Shown: piece after piece, positions 1 to 4,988 of the stretch | Layout of the letters: each line of letters begins with the position of its first letter | Numbering within the stretch: position 1 is the first letter of the stretch | DNA from: Bacteroidales bacterium | GTDB lineage: Bacteria > Bacteroidota > Bacteroidia > Bacteroidales > NBLH01 | Length of the DNA: 6,842 nucleotides | Direction: 5' to 3' | Assembly: GCA_026988445.1 (NCBI GenBank) | Contig: JALSLF010000582.1 | Span: 1-6,842, forward strand | Notes under the pieces: generated by a model | The model's input: the letters and a program-made list of their open reading frames with translations, nothing else | What the model was told of the DNA's origin: nothing | The model's database searches: none | Made by a program: the position numbers and the translations under genes

Positions 1-247
1 CGCGTTCTTCCGGCAAGTAGCCGATTTGCCGGACATGCGTGGCATCTAATGGCTCGCCGTTAAATAAAACTTCGCCACTGTCAGGCAAGGTAATATGATT
101 TATAATTCGTATCAATGTAGTTTTCCCTGCACCATTAGGACCCAGCAAACCAAATATTTTCCCTTCAGGAACATTTATGCTTACATCGGTAAGTGCTTGA
201 TGATTTATAAAACTCTTATTAACACTTTTTATTTCGAGAAAATTCAT
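1..247 (-). CDS. ABC transporter ATP-binding protein, N-terminal part (cut by the window edge)
   Basis: This is the first 82 codons of an ABC-type ATPase; the rest lies beyond the left edge. The start is the ATG at 247, giving an opening MNFLEIKSVNKSF, the usual beta-strand start of an ABC nucleotide-binding domain. A Walker A motif, GPNGAGKT, lies near residues 36-43, and the visible part ends at the Q-loop region with IGYLPEER. A Q-loop of this kind is typical of ATPases that partner ABC-2 type exporters (NatA/YhaQ-like, often with a DUF4162 tail), but the signature, Walker B and C-terminal parts cannot be seen, so the substrate is unknown. It is separated from mogA by about 430 bp and has its own promoter-like site, so it is probably a separate transcription unit unrelated to molybdenum. 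Confidence 0.9.
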   Translation of the reverse strand, partial: MNFLEIKSVNKSFINHQALTDVSINVPEGKIFGLLGPNGAGKTTLIRIINHITLPDSGEVLFNGEPLDATHVRQIGYLPEER

Positions 248-290
248 AGAATCAAAACGGTTTAGTTTTATTATTTTTTACAAAAACAAA

Positions 291-320
291 CAAATATACA
301 ATAAAAAAACACATCGCAAA
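291..320 (-). promoter_or_regulatory. Bacteroidota-type promoter for the left-hand ABC ATPase gene
   Basis: On the minus strand TATATTTG (291-298) matches the Bacteroidota -7 consensus TAnnTTTG. TTTG (317-320) sits 18 bp upstream as a -33 element, slightly short of the usual 19-21 bp. The -7 box is 43 bp upstream of the ATG at 247. The match is by eye. The -33 element falls in the loop of the hairpin at 305-339. Confidence 0.5.
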
Positions 321-339
321 TTAATTACCATGTGTTTTT
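305..339. terminator. AT-rich stem-loop, possible weak terminator
   Basis: A perfect 10-bp inverted repeat, AAAAACACAT (305-314) and ATGTGTTTTT (330-339), encloses a 15-bp loop. Read on the minus strand it ends in seven T residues, like an intrinsic terminator for transcripts arriving from mogA, but only two of the ten pairs are G-C, so it would be weak. It overlaps the upstream half of the promoter for the ABC gene. Confidence 0.3.
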
Positions 340-382
340 GAGTATAATGAAAACGGTTATGTACCTAACCGGATACCTTATT

Positions 383-672
383 AACATCTATGATGTTTTT
401 GTTTTTAACATCAAAGAACAAAAAAATTTCTATGCTTTGCTTAAGCAAATGTTTTATCCGCAGAATAACGCAAACCTGCCGGTAGTAGGACACGTAAATG
501 CAGCTATTTAAACATCTACGATACTTTTGTTTATAGCCACTAAGAGTATTAGGTTTGCCTACGGCAAAAGTTTTATCCACTTAATAACACAAATGAGCGC
601 AGATATTTAAAACACCTACGATATTTTTTTTGTAAACACAAAGAAAACGAAGTTTGCCTGAAGCAAACGAAA
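383..672. repeat. Three decayed tandem repeat units filling the mogA-ABC intergenic region
   Basis: The stretch 248-680 has no convincing gene. Most of it consists of three diverged copies of one unit, beginning at 383 (AACATCTATGAT), 511 (AACATCTACGAT) and 611 (AACACCTACGAT). Each copy has a T-rich run, then a small palindrome built on TTTGC...GCAAA (436-449, 554-568, 652-668). The first two copies then continue with GTTTTATCC, an AATAAC...CAAA segment and a GCAG...TATTT end that leads into the next unit. Spacing is 128 and then 100 bp; the first unit carries extra bases near 476-500, and the third ends just downstream of mogA. The units look non-coding. I recall similar phrases in other Bacteroidota intergenic regions, but that is memory and unchecked. 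Confidence 0.6.
652..668 (-). terminator. Small stem-loop just after mogA, possible terminator
   Basis: Twelve bases past the mogA stop codon the minus strand reads GTTTGC, a five-base spacer, then GCAAAC. A G-T wobble can extend the stem to seven pairs with a three-base loop. A T-rich but interrupted stretch (TTCGTTTTC) follows. It is the third copy of the palindrome that recurs in the neighbouring repeat units, so it may be part of that repeat rather than a dedicated terminator. Confidence 0.3.
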
Positions 673-680
673 TTGAACAA

Positions 681-1214
681 TTATTTATGCTTTTTATGTG
701 TATCTATACCGTGCAACATATAAATAAGATGCTCTAAGGTTTTAAGTATCTCACCCATATATTCCCGAACAGCTTTCACGCTGCCGGGTAAACTATATAC
801 TTGTGTTTCACCCATTACCCCTGACACGCCACGGCTTAACAATGCATTCGGAACTTTTTGCCCAAACTTAATACGAATATTCTCCATTATACCGGGAATT
901 TCTTTGTCTAATACTTTATTAACTACTTCGGGGGTGAAATCACGCGGACCAATGCCTGTACCTCCTGTTGTAATTAAAATATCGGCTTTGTTTTCTTTTG
1001 CTTTCAGCAATTCTCTTTCTAACCTTTCTGCATCATCAGGGATAATTAACGAATTGATTGAAAATTGCCAATCTTTTTCTTTAAAATAAGTATCTAAAAA
1101 TTGTACAATTTCCGGTCCGCTTAAATCGGCATACTCTCCCCTACTGGCTCTGTCGCTTAAAGTAATTACTTGGATTTTAAGCTTTCTTGTTGATTTGAAT
1201 TCTTCTTTATTCAT
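681..1214 (-). CDS. mogA: Molybdopterin adenylyltransferase, MogA type
   Basis: A 177-residue single-domain protein of the MoCF-binding (MogA/MoaB) family. MogA adenylates molybdopterin with ATP, and MoeA then uses the product for metal insertion; both are cytosolic. The family signature is clear: SDRAS at 20-24 near the start of the Rossmann-like core, IPDD at 58-61, the phosphate-binding TTGGTGIGPRDFTPE at 82-96, LLSRGVSG near 125-132 and LPGS at 142-145. The acidic residues in IPDD and GPRD match positions important in E. coli MogA. The run SDRASRGEY followed by GPRDFTPE favours MogA over MoaB, although the two are hard to separate by eye. Its ATG follows the stop codon of the zinc-finger gene with no gap, so it should depend on translational coupling. 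It is the last gene of the operon. Confidence 0.93.
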   Translation of the reverse strand: MNKEEFKSTRKLKIQVITLSDRASRGEYADLSGPEIVQFLDTYFKEKDWQFSINSLIIPDDAERLERELLKAKENKADILITTGGTGIGPRDFTPEVVNKVLDKEIPGIMENIRIKFGQKVPNALLSRGVSGVMGETQVYSLPGSVKAVREYMGEILKTLEHLIYMLHGIDTHKKHK

Positions 1215-1442
1215 TTATGCTGCCGTATGTTTTAAAATTTCAATTTCTACTCCTTTTTTTACTGCTTGTTGAACTTTGTCCATAATTAGTTTTGATGTTT
1301 CGGAATTTAGATAATAATTACCACAAACAGAACAAATTTTTGCCGGCACTTCACGAATTACAACCACCGTCCCTTTTATATCAAAAGTTACTGTAACTTT
1401 ACCCTGTTTCATTAATCCTGTTTTGCAAACTACGCACTCCAT
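1215..1442 (-). CDS. YgiT-type zinc-finger protein, putative antitoxin of the DUF4258 pair
   Basis: A 75-residue protein with two CxxC pairs, Cys3/Cys6 and Cys37/Cys40 (CSVCG), enclosing a beta-rich middle (VTVTFDIKGTVVVIREVP) and followed by a short helix (SETSKLIMDKVQQAV). This is the YgiT-type zinc-finger domain, the fold of the N-terminal half of the antitoxin MqsA. Unlike MqsA it has no C-terminal helix-turn-helix, so it is not expected to bind DNA by the known MqsA route. It begins four bases after the stop codon of the DUF4258 gene and ends directly against the mogA ATG. Toxin-like gene first and zinc finger second is the same order as mqsR-mqsA. The antitoxin role is inferred from this pairing; family membership is much more certain. 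Confidence 0.85.
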   Translation of the reverse strand: MECVVCKTGLMKQGKVTVTFDIKGTVVVIREVPAKICSVCGNYYLNSETSKLIMDKVQQAVKKGVEIEILKHTAA

Positions 1443-1446
1443 AATG

Positions 1447-1722
1447 CTATTTTTTAATTTTAAAACTATTATCCCATAATGAACTATCAGGAATATAAAC
1501 TGTTATGACAATACATGTTTCCTCTGAAACTGCAACTAAAACATGAATGGGCTTTTCTTCTTTAAATCCTAGAATTAAAAAACTAGGATAAGGCTTATCA
1601 TCTTTATATTCTCTTATAAGTTCTCCAGATTTTATAATATTTTCTATTAGTTCTATACTAATATCCCGTTCAATAGCTCTTAATAAACAATGATTTGTAT
1701 ATTCATATTTTAGACAATTCAT
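1447..1722 (-). CDS. DUF4258 protein, putative RelE/MqsR-like toxin
   Basis: A 91-residue protein with the DUF4258 pattern: an N-terminal helix with His11 and LRAIERDIS (14-22), a second helix leading to SGELIREY (32-39), then DDKPYPSFLILGF (41-53), HVLVAV (60-65) and a closing strand VITVYIPD (72-79) before Trp83. DUF4258 proteins are often found next to YgiT-type zinc fingers and are regarded as probable mRNA-interferase-like toxins, but activity has been tested for few. The neighbouring zinc-finger gene starts four bases downstream. The gene lies 35 bp after moaC, interrupting the moaC-mogA neighbourhood. A TAnnTTTG-type box lies directly upstream of the ATG. Activity is inferred, not shown by a catalytic motif I can identify. 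Confidence 0.85.
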   Translation of the reverse strand: MNCLKYEYTNHCLLRAIERDISIELIENIIKSGELIREYKDDKPYPSFLILGFKEEKPIHVLVAVSEETCIVITVYIPDSSLWDNSFKIKK

Positions 1723-1726
1723 CTTA

Positions 1727-1734
1727 CAAATTTA
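1727..1734 (-). promoter_or_regulatory. Possible -7 box directly before the DUF4258 gene
   Basis: The minus strand reads TAAATTTG, then TAAG, then the ATG. This matches the Bacteroidota -7 consensus TAnnTTTG and would place the transcript start at or within a few bases of the start codon. No convincing TTTG is seen 19-21 bp further upstream, so the call rests on one half-site and on its near identity to the site before the other toxin-antitoxin pair. Confidence 0.35.
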
Positions 1735-1757
1735 CCAAATATTCTATAAAGAAATAT

Positions 1758-2210
1758 CTAAATATCTATTTTTGTTTTTTCAATTAAATGCGTATCGTCA
1801 ATAATCATTTTTTTATCAACAGCTTTACACATATCGTAAACCGTAAGCAGAGCTACTTGTACTCCTGTTAAGGCTTCCATTTCTACACCCGTTTGCCCGA
1901 TACATTTGGTTTCGGCATAAACTTTAACACCGGTCTCGTCTAACTCAGCTTTTACTTTTACTTTTGTTAATTGCAAGGGATGGCATAAGGGTATTAGTTC
2001 GCTTGTTTTTTTAGCTCCTTGAATACCGGCAATTTCAGCTACCGTAAGCACATCGCCCTTTTTCATATTGTTTTCTTTTATCAAACGTATTGTTTCGGGC
2101 TGTAAGGTAATATGCCCTTCGGCTCTTGCAATGCGTAACTGTTGTGGTTTATGCCCTACATCAACCATTCGAGCTTTTCCGTCTTTGTCTATATGTGTTA
2201 ATTTATTCAT
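1758..2210 (-). CDS. moaC: Cyclic pyranopterin monophosphate synthase MoaC
   Basis: MoaC acts right after MoaA, rearranging the 3',8-cyclised GTP product into cyclic pyranopterin monophosphate. The 150-residue sequence follows E. coli MoaC closely: LTHID at 4-8, MVDV at 15-18, KKGDVL at 50-55, IAGIQGAKKT at 60-69, PLCHPL at 74-79, GVEMEALTGVQVALLTVYDMCKA at 108-130. Catalytic residues Lys51 and His77 fall at the same numbers as in E. coli, and Asp126 and Lys129 match E. coli Asp128 and Lys131. The C-terminus stops at LIEKTKIDI, about ten residues before the glycine-rich tail of many homologues, but all core motifs are present. No promoter-like box is seen upstream; instead a 33-bp palindrome ends 14 bp before the ATG. 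It is probably read through from the upstream genes. Confidence 0.97.
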   Translation of the reverse strand: MNKLTHIDKDGKARMVDVGHKPQQLRIARAEGHITLQPETIRLIKENNMKKGDVLTVAEIAGIQGAKKTSELIPLCHPLQLTKVKVKAELDETGVKVYAETKCIGQTGVEMEALTGVQVALLTVYDMCKAVDKKMIIDDTHLIEKTKIDI

Positions 2211-2224
2211 AATTTTTTGTTTGT

Positions 2225-2257
2225 AGTGAGCAGATGACTGATAGTCATCAGCTCACT
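2225..2257. repeat. 33-bp imperfect palindrome, copy 1 (between toxin and moaC)
   Basis: Arms AGTGAGCAGATGACT (2225-2239) and AGTCATCAGCTCACT (2243-2257) surround the loop GAT. The arms pair except for one central A-A mismatch, giving 7 pairs, a mismatch, 7 pairs and a 3-base loop. The outermost bases form part of the TAG stop codon of the ParE-type toxin gene. On the minus strand it ends 14 bp before the moaC ATG and is not followed by a T run. Confidence 0.9.
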
Positions 2258-2567
2258 ATTTATTATCTTCTAATTTTCTATTTTCCGGGTTTTTCCTGTT
2301 TGAAAAGAATGATAAAATCTCAACTCTATCATCTATAATTCTATAATATAGCGTATTTAATCGAAGAATAACAGCACGCCTTATGTACTTAATGTCGGAA
2401 ACAGGAAATATTTGTGGGTTAATAGCAATAATATTAATTACTTTCTCAATTTCTAAAGATAAATTTATGAGTTCTTTTTCGGAAAAACTTAAAGCTATAT
2501 ATTCAAAAGTACGTTCCAATTCTTTAATGGCATTTTTTGTCCAAAAAACCTTATAACCACTTTTCAT
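2256..2567 (-). CDS. ParE/RelE-superfamily toxin
   Basis: A 103-residue protein of the ParE-like plasmid-stabilisation family. The N-terminal strand and helix (YKVFWTKNAIKELERTFEYI, 5-24), a second helix (31-48), and the C-terminal strands with NTLYYRIIDDRVEILSFFSNRKNP (71-94) fit the compact RelE/ParE fold. The ending DDRVEILSFF.NR.NP is typical of Bacteroidota members. Its start overlaps the upstream small gene by 17 bp, the usual antitoxin-toxin coupling. Members of this family either poison DNA gyrase or cleave mRNA, and the sequence does not settle which. The stop codon TAG overlaps the edge of the 33-bp palindrome, so the very end of the gene was shaped by that element. The pair sits between moaA and moaC and has no evident role in cofactor synthesis. 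Confidence 0.9.
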   Translation of the reverse strand: MKSGYKVFWTKNAIKELERTFEYIALSFSEKELINLSLEIEKVINIIAINPQIFPVSDIKYIRRAVILRLNTLYYRIIDDRVEILSFFSNRKNPENRKLEDNK

Positions 2568-2784
2568 AGATATTTTTTGCTTGCGAGTGGCTTATTAATT
2601 TACCATTATCAGCATCTTCAATGCCTTGTTGAATTGACTCCTGTTCCGATTTAGAAATACTACTGTAAGAATATTCTGTGTTGCTTTCTTTAAATTCTAA
2701 AATTTTTTTCAGTAATTCTTCATCGTTGAGATTAACTAACCACTGAATAAGTTCAATTTTAATATGTTCAAGATTGACATCCAT
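2551..2784 (-). CDS. Antitoxin partner of the ParE-type toxin
   Basis: A 77-residue acidic protein. The N-terminal helix (HIKIELIQWLVNLNDEELLKKILEFKE, residues 7-33) is of the sort used for dimerisation in small Bacteroidota antitoxins. A serine-rich linker follows, then SEQESIQQGIEDADNGKLISHSQAKNIYEKWL. The C-terminal pattern of a helix with I..G..D...G...SH......Y.KWL is common in antitoxins encoded directly ahead of ParE-type toxins, and is likely the toxin-binding part. It overlaps the toxin start by 17 bp. I cannot assign it to a named antitoxin family, and no obvious ribbon-helix-helix or helix-turn-helix is seen. The ATG at 2784 was chosen because a good promoter-like site lies only four bases ahead of it. 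The role is inferred mainly from position and the C-terminal pattern. Confidence 0.82.
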   Translation of the reverse strand: MDVNLEHIKIELIQWLVNLNDEELLKKILEFKESNTEYSYSSISKSEQESIQQGIEDADNGKLISHSQAKNIYEKWL

Positions 2785-2788
2785 ACTA

Positions 2789-2820
2789 CAAATTTATAAA
2801 ATTAAAAGGATTTGTTCAAA
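2789..2820 (-). promoter_or_regulatory. Bacteroidota-type promoter for the antitoxin-toxin pair
   Basis: The minus strand shows TTTG (2817-2820), exactly 20 bp of spacer, then TAAATTTG (2789-2796). This matches the Bacteroidota -33/-7 consensus in sequence and spacing. Only TAGT separates the -7 box from the antitoxin ATG, so the transcript would be leaderless or nearly so. It is the best promoter match inside the operon. Confidence 0.55.
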
Positions 2821-2841
2821 TCTTAATGATTTAAGGCTTAC

Positions 2842-2874
2842 AGTGAGCAGATGACTGATAGTCATCAGCTCACT
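2842..2874. repeat. 33-bp imperfect palindrome, copy 2 (between moaA and antitoxin)
   Basis: All 33 bases are identical to copy 1, including the loop GAT and the central A-A mismatch, and the orientation is the same. It begins eight bases after the moaA stop codon in the direction of transcription and lies 57 bp ahead of the antitoxin start codon. No T run follows on either strand. With copy 1 it forms a direct repeat bracketing the toxin-antitoxin pair. Confidence 0.9.
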
Positions 2875-2882
2875 CCACTTAT

Positions 2883-3683
2883 TTAACCTCCGATATTACT
2901 AAATTTAACCTTCATCGCAACAGTTCCGTTTTTGGGCTTTTCGCCAACAGCCAATTTTATAGCCCGCTCGGCACCCAGTGTACGAACATCGTATTCCAAA
3001 TCGCTGAATAAACAAGGACGTATTTTACCGTTACTTGTTAGGCGTAAACGGTTACAAATACGACATTCTCCACCATCACCTCCCTGTACACGCCAAAACT
3101 GACCGGTTTCCAAATCCATTTCACGAATAAAACGTACTTGCAAATCATTTTCTTTACAAAACTTTGCCACTAATTGTGCGTCCGGCTCTTCTTTTGTTTT
3201 TTTTATTACACAATTAATTTTCACCGGTGTTAAACCTGCTTTTTTCGCAGCGTCAATACCCTCGTAAACTTGATTAATATCACCTAAACGCGTTATTTTC
3301 CGATATTTTTCAGGGTCGGTTGTGTCTAAACTAATATTTACCCGATGCAAACCGGCATCTTTTAAAGCTTGTGCATATTTTTTCAGATAAATACCGTTTG
3401 TTGTCATGCCAAAATCTTTAAGTCCGTCTAAAGAGCCTATCATAGCAACAAGCTTAACTATATCCTTACGAACCAAAGGTTCTCCTCCGGTAATTCGGAT
3501 TTTATCTACACCCATTGATACAGCAACTTTTGCCACTTCATAAATTTCATCAAAAGTTAATATCTCATTATGCGATATCAACTTAATACCTTCTGCCGGC
3601 ATACAATACACGCACCTCAGATTACAGCGGTCGGTAACCGAAATACGCAGATAGTTTATTCTTCTGTTATATTTGTCGTACAT
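2883..3683 (-). CDS. moaA: GTP 3',8-cyclase MoaA, compact form
   Basis: Radical SAM enzyme that starts Moco synthesis by cyclising GTP. The N-terminal iron-sulfur site is CNLRCVYC, with Cys20, Cys24 and Cys27, preceded by the RISVTDR motif; ITGGEPLVRKD follows around 64-74 and MTTNG near 94-98. The second, substrate-side cluster is supplied by Cys207, Cys210 and Cys224 in CRICNRLRLTSNGKIRPC, with the same CxxC-x13-C spacing as E. coli MoaA and the conserved Arg pair in CNRLR. The protein ends in IGG, the C-terminal Gly-Gly needed for catalysis in characterised MoaA. At 266 residues it is about 60 shorter than E. coli MoaA (329); most of the difference lies between VRFIREM and the second cluster. 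The reading frame is otherwise intact. It overlaps the end of moeA by 17 bp. Confidence 0.95.
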   Translation of the reverse strand: MYDKYNRRINYLRISVTDRCNLRCVYCMPAEGIKLISHNEILTFDEIYEVAKVAVSMGVDKIRITGGEPLVRKDIVKLVAMIGSLDGLKDFGMTTNGIYLKKYAQALKDAGLHRVNISLDTTDPEKYRKITRLGDINQVYEGIDAAKKAGLTPVKINCVIKKTKEEPDAQLVAKFCKENDLQVRFIREMDLETGQFWRVQGGDGGECRICNRLRLTSNGKIRPCLFSDLEYDVRTLGAERAIKLAVGEKPKNGTVAMKVKFSNIGG

Positions 3684-4881
3684 CTACAAAATCTCCTTTT
3701 TTAAGTTCTTTAACACCAATAGGCACTGCAAAAATAGCTTGCGCCTGCCCTAAGCCGCGAATATGTGCCGAGCCATGATATTCAACGGGAACAATATACC
3801 CGTCATCGGTAAATACCGCAGGTATCCACGACATTCTGCTTGCTTTTTTTCTTGAAAAGTCTTTACCGATAGGCAAACGTATATTCAATGGTTTATAGTC
3901 TTGCCCCATTAAACTGTATAGCAAAGGTTTAGTTAATAATTCAAATTGCACAAAGGACGAAACAGGGTTTCCCGGCAACCCAAAGCAAAATTTATTGCCA
4001 TTACGACCAAAAACCGTAGGTTTTCCGGGCTGCACAGCAATAGCTTGGAACAATAATTCAAACTTTAATGCTTTCAATATTTCGGGAACTAAATCAAAAT
4101 CGCCCATTGAAACACCACCGGTTAATAGAATCACATCATTTTCTTCATAAGCTTTTTTGATTAAACTCATGGTCGCCCCTTCAACATCCCGGGCAATACC
4201 ATAGTAATTTGCGTCGATACCCATTGCTTTTAGTTGAGCCACCAATTGCGAGCCATTACTATTCCTTATTTGCGATATATCGGGCTTTATATGGGGTTCT
4301 ACAATTTCATCTCCCGTTGGAATAACTGCTACTTTGGGTTTACGATGTACCAAAACTTCAGTATATCCCACTGAAGCCATAATGGCTATATGTTGGGCTT
4401 TTATCAAACTGCCTTTATTTACCACCGTATCACCTGTTTTAATATCTTCACCAATATAGCAAATATTAACATTGGGTTTATTCCCTAATTCCACTTGACA
4501 AACATTTATTTCGGGAACCGGTTTAGTATAGCGAATTTTATTTTCGCCCAACTCTTGGGTATCTTCCACAATAATTACGCAATCAGCACCTTGTGGTATC
4601 ATGGCACCGGTCATTATTTTGGCACATTGATTTTCACCGATGGTTTTTTTGGGTATCTTTCCTGCAGGAATTATTTCTATTACTTCCAACTCATTGGATA
4701 AATCTATTTCTCTGCAAGCATAGCCGTCCATTGCCGATTTATTAAAAGGCGGCATATCCATATCGGAATAAACATCTTCTGCAAGCACAAATCCCAATGC
4801 ATCATTTAAGGGAACTTTTATCGTATCAAGCTGAAAATTAATGTTTTTTACAATATTATAGGCTTCTTCAAATTTTATCAT
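3667..4881 (-). CDS. moeA: Molybdopterin molybdenumtransferase MoeA
   Basis: MoeA inserts molybdate (or tungstate) into adenylated molybdopterin made by MogA. The 404-residue protein is full length (E. coli MoeA is 411). Motifs run in the expected order: PPFNKSAMDGYA at 44-55 with the key Asp52, TGAMIPQGAD at 91-100, GEDIKTGD at 144-151, PTGDE at 187-191, RNSNG at 205-209, TGGVSMGDFD at 253-262 in the MogA-like domain, QPGKP at 282-286 and GLPGNP at 299-304, followed by a beta-rich domain IV. Domain III resembles MogA, as in all MoeA proteins, but the two are separate genes here. A 17-bp overlap with moaA indicates coupled translation. A 94-bp gap containing one palindrome copy separates it from the MobB-like gene, and a weak promoter-like site lies there. 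Confidence 0.97.
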   Translation of the reverse strand: MIKFEEAYNIVKNINFQLDTIKVPLNDALGFVLAEDVYSDMDMPPFNKSAMDGYACREIDLSNELEVIEIIPAGKIPKKTIGENQCAKIMTGAMIPQGADCVIIVEDTQELGENKIRYTKPVPEINVCQVELGNKPNVNICYIGEDIKTGDTVVNKGSLIKAQHIAIMASVGYTEVLVHRKPKVAVIPTGDEIVEPHIKPDISQIRNSNGSQLVAQLKAMGIDANYYGIARDVEGATMSLIKKAYEENDVILLTGGVSMGDFDLVPEILKALKFELLFQAIAVQPGKPTVFGRNGNKFCFGLPGNPVSSFVQFELLTKPLLYSLMGQDYKPLNIRLPIGKDFSRKKASRMSWIPAVFTDDGYIVPVEYHGSAHIRGLGQAQAIFAVPIGVKELKKGDFVDVRQI

Positions 4882-4899
4882 TGATGTTTAAATTTTTAA

Positions 4900-4931
4900 C
4901 AAATTTCACAATAAAGAATTAAATATCCAAA
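4900..4931 (-). promoter_or_regulatory. Weak promoter candidate before moeA
   Basis: On the minus strand TTTG (4928-4931) is followed after 20 bp by GAAATTTG (4900-4907), which keeps the TTTG half of the Bacteroidota -7 box but lacks its leading TA. It lies 18 bp upstream of the moeA ATG. Together with the 94-bp gap it hints that moeA-moaA can be transcribed apart from the transporter genes. Confidence 0.22.
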
Positions 4932-4955
4932 TATCTGCATTAAATCATTTTCTAC

Positions 4956-4988
4956 AGTGAGCTGATGACTCTTAGTCATCTGCTCACT
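4956..4988. repeat. 33-bp imperfect palindrome, copy 3, inverted (between MobB-like gene and moeA)
   Basis: Arms AGTGAGCTGATGACT (4956-4970) and AGTCATCTGCTCACT (4974-4988) surround the loop CTT. The arms are the reverse complement of copies 1 and 2, so this copy lies in the opposite orientation. The central mismatch is T-T on the plus strand and the loop differs. It overlaps the last codons of the MobB-like gene, supplying its TGA stop (4976-4978). Neither side has a T run. Confidence 0.88.

Noticed and set aside
365..580. A 71-codon minus-strand open frame between mogA and the ABC gene
   Set aside because: It runs across the decayed repeat units, has low-complexity content with no family resemblance, and lies outside the operon packing. 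It is more likely chance openness of repeat DNA.
383..672. A CRISPR array
   Set aside because: There are only three diverged units with unequal spacing, repeats are not identical, and no spacer-like segments of constant length or cas genes are present.
904..1089. Plus-strand open frame antisense to mogA
   Set aside because: It lies wholly inside a well-supported gene on the other strand and shows no recognisable protein features.
681..1214. MoaB rather than MogA for the last operon gene
   Set aside because: The SDRASRGEY and GPRDFTPE motifs fit MogA better, and MoeA in the same operon needs an adenylyltransferase partner. The distinction is not absolute.
2225..2257. The palindromes as simple Rho-independent terminators
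   Set aside because: No copy is followed by a T run on either strand. Copy 1 is only 14 bp from the moaC start, which has no promoter-like site, so full termination there would silence moaC.
4495..4701. Plus-strand open frame antisense to moeA
   Set aside because: Fully covered by a conserved part of moeA, with no start context or family match of its own.
4882..4955. A Moco-type riboswitch or other structured leader before moeA
   Set aside because: The 74-bp region outside the palindrome is almost all A and T, with no conserved helices I can recognise and not enough length for the known Moco RNA.
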